The translations under genes were made by a program, and so were the position numbers. Positions 22,004-33,249 of a DNA stretch of 64,000 bases are shown piece by piece. Source of the stretch: Unio delphinus (lineage: Eukaryota > Mollusca > Bivalvia > Unionida > Unionidae); assembly GCA_029339505.1 (NCBI GenBank), contig JAQISU010001239.1:2661501-2725500 (forward strand), written 5' to 3'. Within the stretch, counting starts at the first letter, position 1; each line of letters begins with the position of its first letter. Under the pieces are notes generated by a model. That model did not search any database. It was not told the origin of the DNA and worked only from the letters and a program-made list of their open reading frames with translations.

Positions 22004-25000
22004 TCATTTCTGGTACACGATTTGATAGACTTTTTCCAAAGGTCGGCTGACGATTTGGTGTGTAGGTAAACGGACAATCTTGTGCGGTTCGTGGGTGGTC
22101 ACTTTAAAAGTTTCATCCTGTCCAGACTGTAAGGCTTCTTTTAGCACGTCAAAGTTCACCATTCGACTGGTGCTATAATTGAGAGTCAATCCTTTCACTT
22201 TACATTTGGTGTGCATTTCTCCTTGACGGTTTCGGTATTCGTAGCCGTAATTTTAGGACCACCACTTGCAAAACATAGAATCTTGTCGTCGGGATGTTCA
22301 TCGGTCCAGGCTCCTAAACGGTCTCCTTCGATGGCAGGGTTACACTGGTTCGGTCGGTGAATGTAGATGCAATTGTCCGTGTCAAAATACAACACACGAT
22401 CTCCTAACAGTTCTAACACTTCGTACAATTTTAAGCGAGCGTGGGCTGTCACGTAAGCCGTAGTCATGACATTTCCAAATTTGTCGGCTTCTACAAAGTC
22501 TAGTTCTTCGTAATTGACTAAGATTAAATCCGTCCTCACGAATGACGTCCACGTGTTTCATGTATTTGGAATTGTCGTGAATCATCTGGAAGTAACGGGA
22601 AGGTTCGGACAAATACTCCGTCTTGGGTAAAGACGGTCGTTGTGCCATTTTACCCCACAAGCAATTTAAAATCACTTTGGCAAACGACCGCCTTCCTTCG
22701 TTTTTCTCGATGTGGTCTAAAGTGATATATTCCTGCTCCCGATATTTTTCTTTGAATATCTTTTGGTCTTCGGGAGTGTGTCACCAGGAAGGATAGCTGC
22801 TAGATTCTTGTTTTAGTTTTAACAAGGCATCCACGTAGTCTGCAAAAATACCTTTCTGTGTCTCGTCGCCCTTGAGGTATTGTTGTGTCTTGGAAAAGTG
22901 GTAAATTTCGTACACTTCTAACAGTCGGTATCCCAGGTCCAGAGCTTTAAACAATTCCACGCTAACCCACGTTCCTGTCAAGGCGTGTTCTTCCTGGCTG
23001 TGCTGACAAGGTTGGTCTTGGTTGCACGTTTCGGCACAAGTTCGACACAAAGGAAACATCAGTTTTCCTTGGCAATAGTGAGGTAAAACGGGATGGTACA
23101 AGTCTGTGGGAGGCAAGACTCCTTCGTACTGGCGTATGCGGTCCAAGTCAATGTGTTCTGTCATCAATTCTGGATGCCCTACGGGAAAATGACAATATTT
23201 GCACACGTAAGGATACAGCGAACACACGTCCAAGTATTTGATTTCTTCTCCATTCTCCTTGTCCGCCTGGTACAGCAAACAGGTGGCATTCATTCGTCCT
23301 CCGTACAAACAATCCCACGGGTTCAGTGGGTCCACCAACTTGTAACTTTCTACGATGCGTATAAACTCAGGATCGGTTTTCAAACACTGATCGTACTCGT
23401 GTTCCCACATTTCCAACATCTGGTATCCTTGCTGTTCTAACTTTTAAACGTTGCTAACAAGTAGTCTGGTACAAGTCTTCCACGGTCCGTTGTAAAAACT
23501 GATTTTGGTCTCACGTTGAGGGTAACACATGGGACATCCGTGAAATAAGCATCCGTTAAACTCCTACACGATCTGAGGGTTTTCCAAGTCCCAACCATCC
23601 ACCAAATACGTTCCAATGGTCTTTTCACTTCTCCGATGAGAGCTTGTTGGATCCATTTGTCTTCCTTGTCGCACAAGTAATGTAGCCAGCGTAGGGCTTT
23701 GACCGAGTATTGACGTTTGACAAAATTTGTCGTTTGAGGACTGATGACAGCTAAAGTATTTTCAGGCCTGAATCGTTTTCGGTACACTAAGGAACACGCT
23801 TTGGCGATGGTACAAGCTTCTTTCAAAGTATCGATCCCACTGTGCTCCATGAACAATTCTCGAACTTTTCCACAGCATCGTCGTAAAATGTCTACGTCAG
23901 ATCGACAGTACTTTAACATTTCTTCCTGAAAGTCAAAGGGGTCTGAGGCATGAGTCTGGTACCAAGCGTGGAAAGCTTGCCGTTGTTCGTTGCGTATGTT
24001 ATCGGGGTCTTAGTCGTCAGCCTCAGGAAAATGGGGTAGAACGACAGGCTGATTGGCTTCGGTATTGAAAAAGTGTGGAAAATAACCTTTCTCCATTTCT
24101 GTCGTTTCAAACGTTTTAGGCATGCGACTCAAAGGCATGACCATGTAACTCATTGAATATTTAAACTGTACTTGTCCTACTTGCATAGAAATAATTTTGG
24201 CTCCGTTTAAAATCACATTAGGACGTTCGGTACTTTGTTCCGCATAGTATCTGAGCAGAAATTGACCATCGTATCCAGAGACATTGTGAGCCATTACCGT
24301 GGCATGGTGATGACAATCTCCGCAACGTTTGATGTCTTCTGGACTCCACGTTTCGTCGATGGGGTTTATGATCCATTGGGCAAAATCGGCTAGCGTGTTT
24401 GACCCTCGAAAGATTTTTTCACGTCCTCCAGGACTCTTGCCGCAGTGAGGGCTCTTGGGTGCACTGCTCGCACGCTCGATGAGCCACGCAGAAATTAGGA
24501 ATGTGAATATCAGTCTCTTGCATGCATTCGAAATAAAAAAAGATAAAATTCCCTTTCTTCTTGGCATCTTTTGGTTGGGGTTGGTATTTTTGAATGAAGC
24601 ATTCATGCTCCAAGTCCACGATTTGGTGACAAATGTGGCATCGTTTCTTCCCTCGACAAACGTGAAACATGACATTATTGGTACGTGTGCCTTGTCCACA
24701 AGTAGGGCACAATCTCAGAAGCTGACAAGTACTTTCTGCTGTAAACCTTGCATCTTCAAATGTTGTTGGTAACAGGTAGGACTGACAAATGTGCACTGAC
24801 AAACTAGGCAATGTACACGTACTTGTCCTTTGTCCAGACAGGGTTGAGAGGCCAAACATCCCTCACATTTCGATCCACAATGCTTGTGGTGTTCTCGATT
24901 GTTATAACCATAGTCACATTTTTCACAGTAGTAACTGTATATCAGGAATGCAGTGATGCTGGTAATGGTATCAAAATGTTCATCGTGATGATAGACGTGA

Positions 25001-25879
25001 ACTTTCAAGGTGTAACGTGGAGCCAAGACGTCTTGCAATTTTTGTATTTCTGGAATACCGCAAGTGGTGTTGTTGGATATCCCGCTTGCTGTAACAGGAG
25101 TTCTGCTTCACTTCGTTGTTTGGCTCAGTCCGATCGTTGAATAGTTTTCCAGGCTCTTTTCCATTCTTCCGTGTCATTCTTGTTGGCATACGTTTGTCCC
25201 ACGACGATGGCACGGGCTAAACACATCTGATCTTGAGAATTGTTAATTTGGACGAGGCTTCGCTTAATGTTGCAAAGGTTGTCGAACAATAACACTTTTT
25301 TGCGTCTTGTCCCTTGGGGAAGAGAAACAAGGGTCATGAACAGTGTGACATTTCCATCGGTAATGTTAAACTTGTCGTTGGATTGTTGCACATGTTGAAT
25401 TTTGTCGATGACTTTGGAAGGTGTTAATTGTGATGGGCTACTAAACTCGATCCAAACGGGAGACTTCAAATTATCGTGATGAATGGAAAGTCTCAAGCGA
25501 TCGTCTTCTTTGGCTTGACATTGCTGTTTCAGTGTAGTTAACACAGAATCCCACACCTCGGTAATGAACCCTTCTGTATTTTCCAAAGGTACATTGGACT
25601 TGAAATCTTTAAACGTTACGTGTAAGCTGTAGTTCTAAATTTTCGAGAGGAACGCTTTTCCGTCTCTCGAATGTGATAGTACTTTTCAGGGTTTACTAAG
25701 GGAGGTGAACTTTGCTTGGACGTCGCTTGTCTGGGTGTGGATTCGGACTCACTCATGTCATCTTCAAAATCACTAGCATGAATTTGAGCCAAGACTTCAG
25801 CTACTGTGCGTGGCGATACATCACGTTTCTGTCTCTTACTGTCTTCTCCTTTCTCGACAACATGATGCGGTCTTTTCAT
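22004..25879 (-). pseudogene. POLB: Element 1 protein-primed family B DNA polymerase, heavily frameshifted
   Basis: This replicative polymerase runs from ATG at 25879 (MKRPHHVVEKGEDSKRQKRD) to the stop at 22004 in about ten frame segments. Order: acidic/basic leader; N-terminal domain with DNLCNIKRSLVQI; zinc-finger-like region (CEKCDYGYNNREHHKHC; LCPTCGQGT); ExoI region with FFYFECMQETD; ExoII (AHNVSGYDGQFLLRYY); ExoIII (LKYCRSDVDILRRCC); motif A (YLDVCSLYPYV); motif B (ILNCLWGKMAQRP); motif C (VLYFDTDNCIYI). The ExoI aspartate of the usual FDFE is tyrosine here. Many frameshifts and some stops (e.g. at 24010) make it non-functional. Full length is about 1,290 codons, normal for Polinton PolB. 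Confidence 0.92.
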
Positions 25880-25920
25880 CTTGTCTGCAAAAAGTCAAAT
25901 GAGTACAATTTAAAGACTAT

Positions 25921-25960
25921 GACCCTATATATTCATGTCCGATCCGTGTATATATAAAGG
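25921..25960. promoter_or_regulatory. Divergent promoter between PolB and the zinc-knuckle gene
   Basis: The 132-base gap between the two divergent start codons holds two TATA-like boxes: TATATAAAGG near 25950 reading right, and ATATATAGGG (complement of 25923-25932) reading left. Each lies about 50-65 bases upstream of a start codon. This suggests coordinated early expression of both genes (inference). Confidence 0.5.
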
Positions 25961-26011
25961 GTCAGTGACTAACCTTTCAGTATTCATTTTATTCTCACAT
26001 TGACCAGAACT

Positions 26012-26466
26012 ATGGAAGAACCTACACAATTTGAACTTCTCGTCAGAGCTTTACGTGGTGTCATACGAAAGTTTTCTTCAGACAAGCCGACAGACTACTC
26101 TCCCTCCTTTCGAGATAAAAGTCAAGATACTTACTATATCTGTAGGAAGAAAGGACATTGGGCCACAGAATGCCCAGATCGTAACAAAAACAAAAAAGGT
26201 ACCAGAAGAGACAAAAGTCAAGATACCTGTTATCATTGTAAAGAGAAAAGACATTGGTCTCCAAACTGCCCTAAGAAATAGCAGGAGCAGGAGGAGGAGG
26301 GGAAGAGGAATTTTGAACAGGAGGAGGAGGAGAAGGAGGTACCCTCCCCCAAGGAAGAACCCCGACACGTTCACAAACACAAGAAAAGAAGACGAAACGA
26401 AAGTGAGGAGGAAGAAGAAAAAGAAAAACCCGTGACAGTAAAGAAATTGAAAAAACAAAAAGAGTG
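26012..26466 (+). pseudogene. CCHC zinc-knuckle protein with charged tail, one premature stop
   Basis: ATG at 26012. The first knuckle is YYICRKKGHWATECP and the second CYHCKEKRHWSPNCP, each preceded by the repeat DKSQDT. The second is a complete C-x2-C-x4-H-x4-C; the first has tyrosine in place of the first cysteine. TAG at 26279-26281 ends the protein after 89 residues. The same frame then continues for about 60 codons as an E/K-rich tail (RHVHKHKKRRRNESEEEEE) to a TGA at 26464-26466, so the tail was probably part of the original gene. Zinc knuckles bind single-stranded nucleic acid. It is divergent from PolB, so a replication or nucleocapsid role is possible. Confidence 0.7.
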
Positions 26467-26724
26467 AACAGAAGAAGCCCATGAACTTTAAAAAGTGGTA
26501 TTGTGTTATGTTATCTTGTGATATTGAATTGTAACATTTGTATCAGAATATAGATGGAGAAAACGTAAGTGCCTCTTGATTTTAATATTATAGAATAAGA
26601 ACCAACACTCACACACTCCTACACTCACACGTACATCATGGGTTTAAAAAAAATAAAGAAAGGACTTTTGAGTTTTCATTTAATTAGGCAATTGAAATAG
26701 TATTTCTTTTCGAAAGATTTAAGT

Positions 26725-26740
26725 GGCCCTGAAAAGGACC
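26725..26740 (-). terminator. Histone-type 3' stem-loop
   Basis: On the - strand the sequence is GGTCCT-TTTC-AGGGCC, a 6-bp stem with a 4-base loop. It is preceded by ACCAAC and followed 12 bases later by TCGAAAAGAAA. This fits the replication-dependent histone mRNA 3' processing signal (stem-loop plus purine-rich downstream element). No histone gene precedes it; a LINE does. Confidence 0.7.
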
Positions 26741-26773
26741 GTTGGTGTTTTGTTTGTTTAAAACAAAACAAAC

Positions 26774-28767
26774 TCAGAAACGTGACGTAACCATCGTTAG
26801 CTGTCTTAAGCCTTTGCCACGGCCAAGGCTTACTTCGCCTGTTTTCGCCCCATTTACTTGTACATTTGCAGTTATTTTATTGTACATTATTTTAGTCCAT
26901 TTTTGGAAGTTATCTCCAAATCCAAATTTCTCCAGTACTTTTTGCGTATAACTGTGTTCCAATCTGTCAAAATCTTTCTCCTGGTCGAAAAGTACCATAG
27001 CACATTTCGAGTTTGACCCGTTTATGAAGTCTACAATTGTCATCCTAATGTTAAGTATATTGTTATGTATGCTTCTACCTTTACCACCGCATGTTTAATT
27101 AGTGTTTACTATCGTGTATATCCAGTGTTTAACCCTATTCGCTAGAATTCTACTCAGTATTTTGTAATCAGTGTTAAGGAGGGAGATGGGCCTCCAGTTT
27201 TTAAGTCGGTTATGTCTCCTTTCCCTTTGTAAATGATAGTAATCAAGCCCTCCCTCGTTGAGTCTGTCATTTTGTCATTTTTTAAAAGTATATTATTAAA
27301 TAAACATTCTAAAACTGGTGCCACCTCACTTTGGAATTTCTTATAGAATTCCGCCGTGAAGCCATCTCGCCCTGGTGATTTACCTTTTGCAAGTTCTTTT
27401 ATTGTAGTTTGCACTTCCTCCACAGAAATGAATTTATCACACAATTCCTTGTGTTCTGATGAAATCTTTTCACATTGTATTGAATTTAAGTATTGTGTTA
27501 TTATGTTATTGTCTATGTTTTGAGATGTATATAGTGTTGTATAAAAATTTTGTACTTCCTTCATAATTTAATGCTTTAGTCACTTCCAACCCGTTTATCA
27601 TTAGAGTGTCTAGTGACTCCCCCCCCCCCCCCATTTCCTTTTTTTTCCCTTTTTAAATACTTCCTTGGCCTGTTTGTATAAGTGGTGAAATTTACCCGCC
27701 CTTATTTCTGTTCCCTTTGTCTCCCATTCTTCTAGCTTTTCTAATTGTTTGGAGTAGCTCTCCTTATCCCTTGTAGATGTTGTGTCTTCATTTAGTTTTC
27801 TTTTTAATTCTAATATCTCCATTTTTTAAATCCGTTTACGTTTAGTTGAGCGATATATTGCTAATTTTTTAAACTTTTTTCTTAAATTTATCCCAATCAG
27901 TTAATATATTAGCTACATTTTGTCCCTTTTCATTTGTAAGTATTTTAGGGATTTCTTCTTTTATTTCTCTAATTAGTTGTTCATCATTTAGAATGTAATT
28001 ATTTAATTTCCATTCTCCCTTTCCCCATCAATGACTTTTAATCACTATTTCCAGAATTATTTGTTTATGATCTGATATTTTGAAATCTAAAATTTGAGCT
28101 TTTTTGTATGTTTTATGTCCGAAATCAGTTACATAAGATTGATCTATTCTACTTGCTCCCTTTATTCCTTGACGTGTATATTCATGTGTGTATTCCGTTT
28201 TTAGTAAATTCAAAGGTCTATACACATCAGTTAATTTATTTCCTTTTATTAATTTACCCATATTGTCCATTAGTGCTAAGTCATTGGTTGTTAGTTTTCC
28301 AGTTCGATCTACATTTTCTCCCACCCAGTTAAAATCCCCCCCCCCCCCCATAATCAGATGTTCTGCATAGAAATTATTTAAATAGTTATTTAGATTTATT
28401 AAGAAATCATTGTGACTTTCCCTGGATGCTGGACAATATATATTCATAATATGAAGTTTATTAAGTTTTAAATGTATAACTCTCCCTTTTAAACTAATAT
28501 CTTCTTGTAAAATTGCCCAGTTTTGCCTAATTCTATTACTTATTATAATAGCTACACCCACTTTAGTGTCGTTGTAGTTACTATCATTTATGACAACTAT
28601 CGCATCGATTTCGATTCAATTTCTGCTATCAATGTTTGTGAAAGTTTGTTGTGTGTTTCTTGAATTAGTATTATGTCAAACTTTTTAAATTTTATTAGTT
28701 GTGCAGTTTTGTCCTTATCTAAACCATTAGTGTTTATTGATGTGATATGGAAGTGTAGTTCTTCCAT
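26774..28767 (-). pseudogene. LINE ORF2 (endonuclease plus partial reverse transcriptase), decayed
   Basis: From ATG at 28767: an APE-type endonuclease with SINTNGL, IILIQETH, IMNIYCPASRE, DFNWV and a terminal ISDHKQI; a linker; then reverse transcriptase blocks KGKSPGRDGFTAEFY, IIYKGKGDITDLK and LFDQEKDFDRLEHSY, to VSLGRGKGLRQL. Multiple frameshifts and stops are present. The sequence ends before the YxDD block, so the 3' half is missing. LINEs normally lose their 5' end, so a later deletion or rearrangement is likely. It is related to L1/Tx1-like LINEs. Confidence 0.8.
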
Positions 28768-28860
28768 TTTTGGTATTCTAGGTGGCTAATTGTACTAAAC
28801 TATTTAAAATTTGAAATAAACTTGAAGTTATATTATGTATATATTTATTCTAAAATTTAA

Positions 28861-29614
28861 TTAAATTAGGTGTGGGGCATTGCCTCCCCCCCCCCCGTCT
28901 ATCAGTTCCCTATCTGTCCTATCCCTAATGTCCGTAGTCGTTTTCGTATCTTGTATCGGTCCATTTGTTTCTCCCATAATCGTTTGTTCATCCGCTGTTG
29001 TTTTTTGCTCATCATTACTGGAGCTGTCAGACAAATTTGGCTCCTTGTTTTCCCTTTTCTTTTTTTCCCTTATTTTCCTTTTTTGCTGTTTGGACTCCAT
29101 CCTTATCTGGACTAATGTCTTCATTATGTCAGCGACGTCAGGTAGCTCTGTATCGTCGCTTGATGAGCCTGAAAGCGTTTTACTTTTGCGTTTTCTTTGC
29201 GCTGGGATGGGAGTTGAAGTGATAGGTTGCATACCGCTCATGTCCGTCTCGTTTAATGTGTCGCAGATAATGTCATCCATTTCTTCTTCTACTTCTTCTA
29301 CATCTTCAATTGGTAAAATTCCATATTTGTTGAGTGTTTTCAAAGGTTTATGCGGGATGAATTTCTTTGTTGTTTTTCTGGGTGTTTGAAAATCGTCATC
29401 CTCTTCCACTCTCACAGTTTCAACAGTCCTCCCCGTTTGATTTTGTCCCATACTTTCTTCAGGAATTAAAGTCTCCTCTGCTTGATCTGTACCCTTCAAT
29501 TTAGAGGCATACGTATTTGCATTTGGATCCTTGTTGTGTTTGGGTTTCTGTCCCATTACTTGCTGTCTCCACTACTGGCTCACCCCAATTCATCGTCTTC
29601 TTAGTGTCCGACAT
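28861..29614 (-). pseudogene. LINE ORF1-like protein
   Basis: It begins at ATG 29614 (MSDTKKTMNWGEPVVE), shifts frame, and continues from MGQKPKHNKDPNANTYASKL. The protein is hydrophilic and acidic/basic (EDVEEVEEEMDDI; QQKRKIREKKKRENKEP). It ends at a poly-glycine run from a C homopolymer at 28884-28895. Position upstream of the endonuclease ORF on the same strand fits LINE ORF1. No RRM or zinc knuckle is seen in what remains. Confidence 0.55.
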
Positions 29615-30140
29615 GCGTGACAACTCTGTCGCATCGACTGACTGCGCACAGACGGCCATACACCACAATTAATTTTACTATATGTTCTCTACATATATTT
29701 CTCAGCACTGACCTTTCCACAGTGTGACAATCAATACAAATCATATGAAAATCTAAAATACCCCCAAAGATGACTTCACAGTGAAATTCTTGTCAAGGGT
29801 TGACCGGCATTTTTTTGAGCTGCTGCACTGTAAACATAACAGCATGTACACAGACCACGTATTTCACTTCCGGATCATTACCAAGGCCTTATTACTCCAT
29901 GTGCACTGTCGCCAAATTACACACTGACAACCACTCTCTCTGCTCATATTCTCAAGAATAAACAATTACCTTTAAATCCCTACCAAATATGCATCAATAT
30001 AACTCTTCTATCACCACCAAAATGAGAGAGGAAAAAATGTTCTAAAAATAGACTGGAACTACATTCGTTGAACTGGAAGTATTAATTGTGATGTGATTCC
30101 AGACGCTAGTACCTCAATCTAGGGAAGGTGACGTCACTGA
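29615..30140 (-). other. Probable LINE 5' UTR and flank
   Basis: Non-coding sequence between LINE ORF1 and the promoter of the Arg-rich ORF. I see no gene in it. Confidence 0.4.
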
Positions 30141-30146
30141 CTGATC

Positions 30147-30240
30147 TCTTCCGATTGGATGACTGTGACTGACTTTTGTAACGCACGTTTGGATTGGTGA
30201 ATACACTCAATCCGTTTCGATCCGCTCTTCTCCTATAAAT
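30147..30240 (+). promoter_or_regulatory. Histone-like promoter (two CCAAT boxes, TATAAAT)
   Basis: CCGATTGG (30149-30156) and TTGGATTGGTG (30189-30199) are inverted CCAAT boxes. CTATAAATAA lies at 30233-30242, about 45 bases before the ATG at 30285. This spacing and composition resemble animal histone gene promoters. Confidence 0.5.
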
Positions 30241-30284
30241 AACCGCAGTTCAGGGTATTCGCTTCACCTGTTTCTCATCACAAG

Positions 30285-30518
30285 ATGTGGACCAACGTAG
30301 AATCTTTTATCTTTGTTTCTACCATGCTATTTCGTACTGACTTACCCATGTATGTCAGATCATCGTGGACTATCACTCATATGACTGATACAGCCTTTTG
30401 TAAGAGAAGGATATATGTGAAGAGGCAAGGTTGTTTAAAGAGAGTTCTCCTCTATGGCCCAGCAGTGAGGAGAAGTTTAAGGAAGAGAAGAAGATCTGTG
30501 AGATGTCCTCTGTGTTAA
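30285..30518 (+). CDS. Small Arg/Lys-rich protein with histone-type 3' end
   Basis: 77 residues. The C-terminal half is very basic (YVKRQGCLKRVLLYGP, then AVRRSLRKRRRSVRCPLC); the N-terminal half is neutral. It is preceded by a histone-like promoter and followed 28 bases after the stop by a perfect histone stem-loop. It does not match a core histone in any frame I tried. It may be a degenerate histone or sperm basic protein gene, or a core protein of an integrated virus. Function not assigned. Confidence 0.45.
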   Translation: MWTNVESFIFVSTMLFRTDLPMYVRSSWTITHMTDTAFCKRRIYVKRQGCLKRVLLYGPAVRRSLRKRRRSVRCPLC

Positions 30519-30545
30519 CAAGATACTGTCAACATTACACATAAC

Positions 30546-30561
30546 GGCCCTTTTCAGGGCC
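30546..30561 (+). terminator. Histone-type 3' stem-loop
   Basis: GGCCCT-TTTC-AGGGCC is a perfect 6-bp stem with a TTTC loop, preceded by ATAAC and followed by ACTCATATGCATCGAAAAGA. The downstream CGAAAAGA resembles the purine-rich histone downstream element that pairs with U7 snRNA. It is a near-inverted copy of the one at 26725-26740. Confidence 0.8.
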
Positions 30562-30599
30562 ACTCATATGCATCGAAAAGATATTAGCTTTCTTTGCCT

Positions 30600-30982
30600 C
30601 TATTTCTCTTGTCGCTAGACAGTCCAAAATACAAATAATATTTCCCATGTTCAATTTCCCTTGTCGCTAAATAGACCAACTATGTTCAGTTTCCCTTGTC
30701 GCTAGATAGGCCCAAATAGTTCCCATGTTAAATTCCCCTTGTCGATATACAGGCCCACCATGTTAAATTTCCCTTGTCGTTATAGTGCCCCACGACATTT
30801 GTCGCTATAGTGCCCCACCACCTTTTGACTGAGATTTCCATTGTCGCTATAAATCTTGTGGCTATAGGGCACCACGACCTTTTTGACTGGGATTTCCATT
30901 GTCGCTATAAATCTTGTCGCTATAGTGCCCCACGACCTTTTTGACTGGATTTCCCATTGTCGCTATAGTGCCCCACATTACT
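30600..30982 (+). repeat. Minisatellite, TTGTCGCTATAGTGCCCCAC type
   Basis: Phrases TTGTCGCTA, TAGTGCCCCACGACC and TTTTTGACTGGGATTTCC recur in units of about 40-70 bases. The left units are more diverged (TCCCTTGTCGCTAGATAGG) than the right ones. Confidence 0.7.
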
Positions 30983-30992
30983 ACTATCATAC

Positions 30993-32577
30993 TGACAATA
31001 TTAGCCTATTCCCAAAATAATTCATAAGATATCTGTGCGTTTCTCACATGAAAACCCGTATTGATTTTTCAAGGTAAAAAGAGCTCAACTAATTTTAAAA
31101 TTTTAATTTATCATTATTATAATTATGTGGATATGAAAATCACTCACCCAATACCTCCTTGTTTACTTGAAACAGCCATAGAGCCCCCAAACATGTTTCC
31201 TATTCCACTGGGTTTAAAATTAGGGTGCCTAGGTAGGTATTTAAAAAAAATACAATTCTTTTCTTTAAATGTTATATTTTATATTGTAATGATTAGAATA
31301 TATAATGTTTTAAGTACTTAAAATATTGGATTAGGCACAATACATTTTCAGAAATTATTGTTTTTAAAAAATATATTTTTCTCTTTTAGCTAGGGTGGGT
31401 GAGTGGGGTGGGGTGGGGGCAATGGTTGACAAATAAAAACAGGGATGGTCAGCTAACCAGAAATGCACACCATTTTTTGGCAAATTATTCACAATGCCAA
31501 AATACACTTACACCAACCAGAACTAATACAACCACTACTATTATAGCTTGACAAACATGCAATGTCTTGATTCTGAATTTTAATATTCATAGCGATGTTA
31601 AAAATAACTAAAACAGGACCCAAATGAAATATCTCAGAGTAACAAATCCAGAAAAAGTGCTGAGATTTACTTGCATTTCCTTACAACAGTGATAGTGAAT
31701 GAATGACTTGTGTGTGCTGTACATTACTGAGAAAATTATGTACTACGCAAATGTTTAATGATTTAGACCCGTGTTTGGTACACATTGCTAAGAAAAGTAT
31801 GCACTACGCCACTACTAAATGATTAAAAGTCATTTGTGTGGCATGTGTGGTATAGATTACTAAGAAAAACATACACCATGCAACCGTTTAGTGATTCAAA
31901 TGCATGTGGGTTATATATGTTACTAAGAAAAGCACACACTTGTAAGTTCAAGAGTATACACCCATACTTTACTATACAGAGTTTGCAGGCTACCAAAACG
32001 ATAACTTGTATGTCTTACACAAGACTAAGCTTACACCTGACTCCCCTTCGTATCTTTCAAATCAAAGACGAGACGCGGACACAACATTGTTTACTGCAAG
32101 ATCTACCGCTACATGAAGAGACAAAACTGCAAAGGGCGATAATCTACACGTACATAAAATTTTTCAAATTTAAGTTACATATACGGTTCCAAAGAACGAA
32201 ATAGTATTTCGAAATAACGAAATACAGGTGCGTAGCTAGAGTGCTTGGAGCCCGGGAACAATATTAATTTGTACACCCCCACCCCCTCAACTCTGAAACC
32301 CATTATTTTTATCAATAAAATAATCCCAACGGCTATTAAAGAGAAGGAAAAAAAATAACACATAGTTGCATATTGCATATGGTCACATCACAGCAAAAAT
32401 TCCACATACAACCTATTTCAAAGCCCATTTTGGCGCCCCCACTAGCCTGGCGTCTGGGGACATCTGTTCCCCTCTGCGCGGGGATGCGCGCGCGCAGCTT
32501 AGATGGAACGTTGTTAGCAGGCGCCTCGCTTGGCGCTCAGCATTAAGAGGTTAATGCTAGGACTTCACGATGCTACA
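30993..32577 (+). repeat. Direct repeat copy A (1.6 kb), partner at 39889-43267
   Basis: It begins TGACAATATTAGCC and ends GGACTTCACGATGCTACA. Long stretches match copy B closely, for example ATCACTCACCCAATACCTCC, AGGGATGGTCAGCT and CCTCGCTTGGCGCTCAGC. Compared with copy B it lacks about 0.88 kb after 31107 and about 0.84 kb after about 32473. No coding function is seen. Confidence 0.8.
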
Positions 32578-33249
32578 TGACTACTGATGCATTCTTGAAA
32601 TGACTCTTAGAAATAACTAATGTATGCAAAACTTATGCTGCCACCTACAGTTAGTTGTGGAGAACTTTACCTTTTATTCATCCTTCTTTCTATCACTATT
32701 TTAATTATATACACACAATGAACAAGGAAAAAGATGTAATTGCTACTTGTTTCTTTATAAATTAATTCCAAATTTCATGTCAATACCTAAGGGGTTTTAC
32801 AATTTGGACAAATATATTTGATTATACAATTAAAGAAAATCACAGAAAGAATATTATATTATATTCTTAAAAACAGTCTTCATGAGACTAAGTGAATAAA
32901 GGGAAACAACTGCGAGAACTGGACAACCCAATTGAATAATGGTAAAACACATCGCTAATAGATACAATTGGTTATGCCACAGCATATAAAAAGAAATTAT
33001 TAGAAAACAAAAACACATAAAGTCTTTAAATAAATCACACCTTTTGAATTGTAATCTAAATTAAACTTTTATTATTTTATTGTTATTGTATTATTTTATT
33101 TTCTAAATAGAAAAAATATTCAAAATTTCATTAAACTTTTTTAAGATAGACTTATAACTCATAAGATATGATTTACATAGTGCTGTCCATACAACAATAT
33201 ATTCCAACATCCAAATAAAAACACAAAATGCACACATAATGGACTGAAA
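32578..33249. other. AT-rich spacer without genes
   Basis: Very AT-rich sequence between repeat copy A and the second LINE. I see nothing identifiable in it. Confidence 0.5.

Noticed and set aside
26078..26482. Leu/Phe-rich ORF on the - strand looking like a membrane protein
   Set aside because: It is the antisense of the E/K-rich tail of the zinc-knuckle gene.
31836..32204. 122-residue ORF in repeat copy A
   Set aside because: The equivalent region of copy B has the frame disrupted, and the peptide has no recognisable features.
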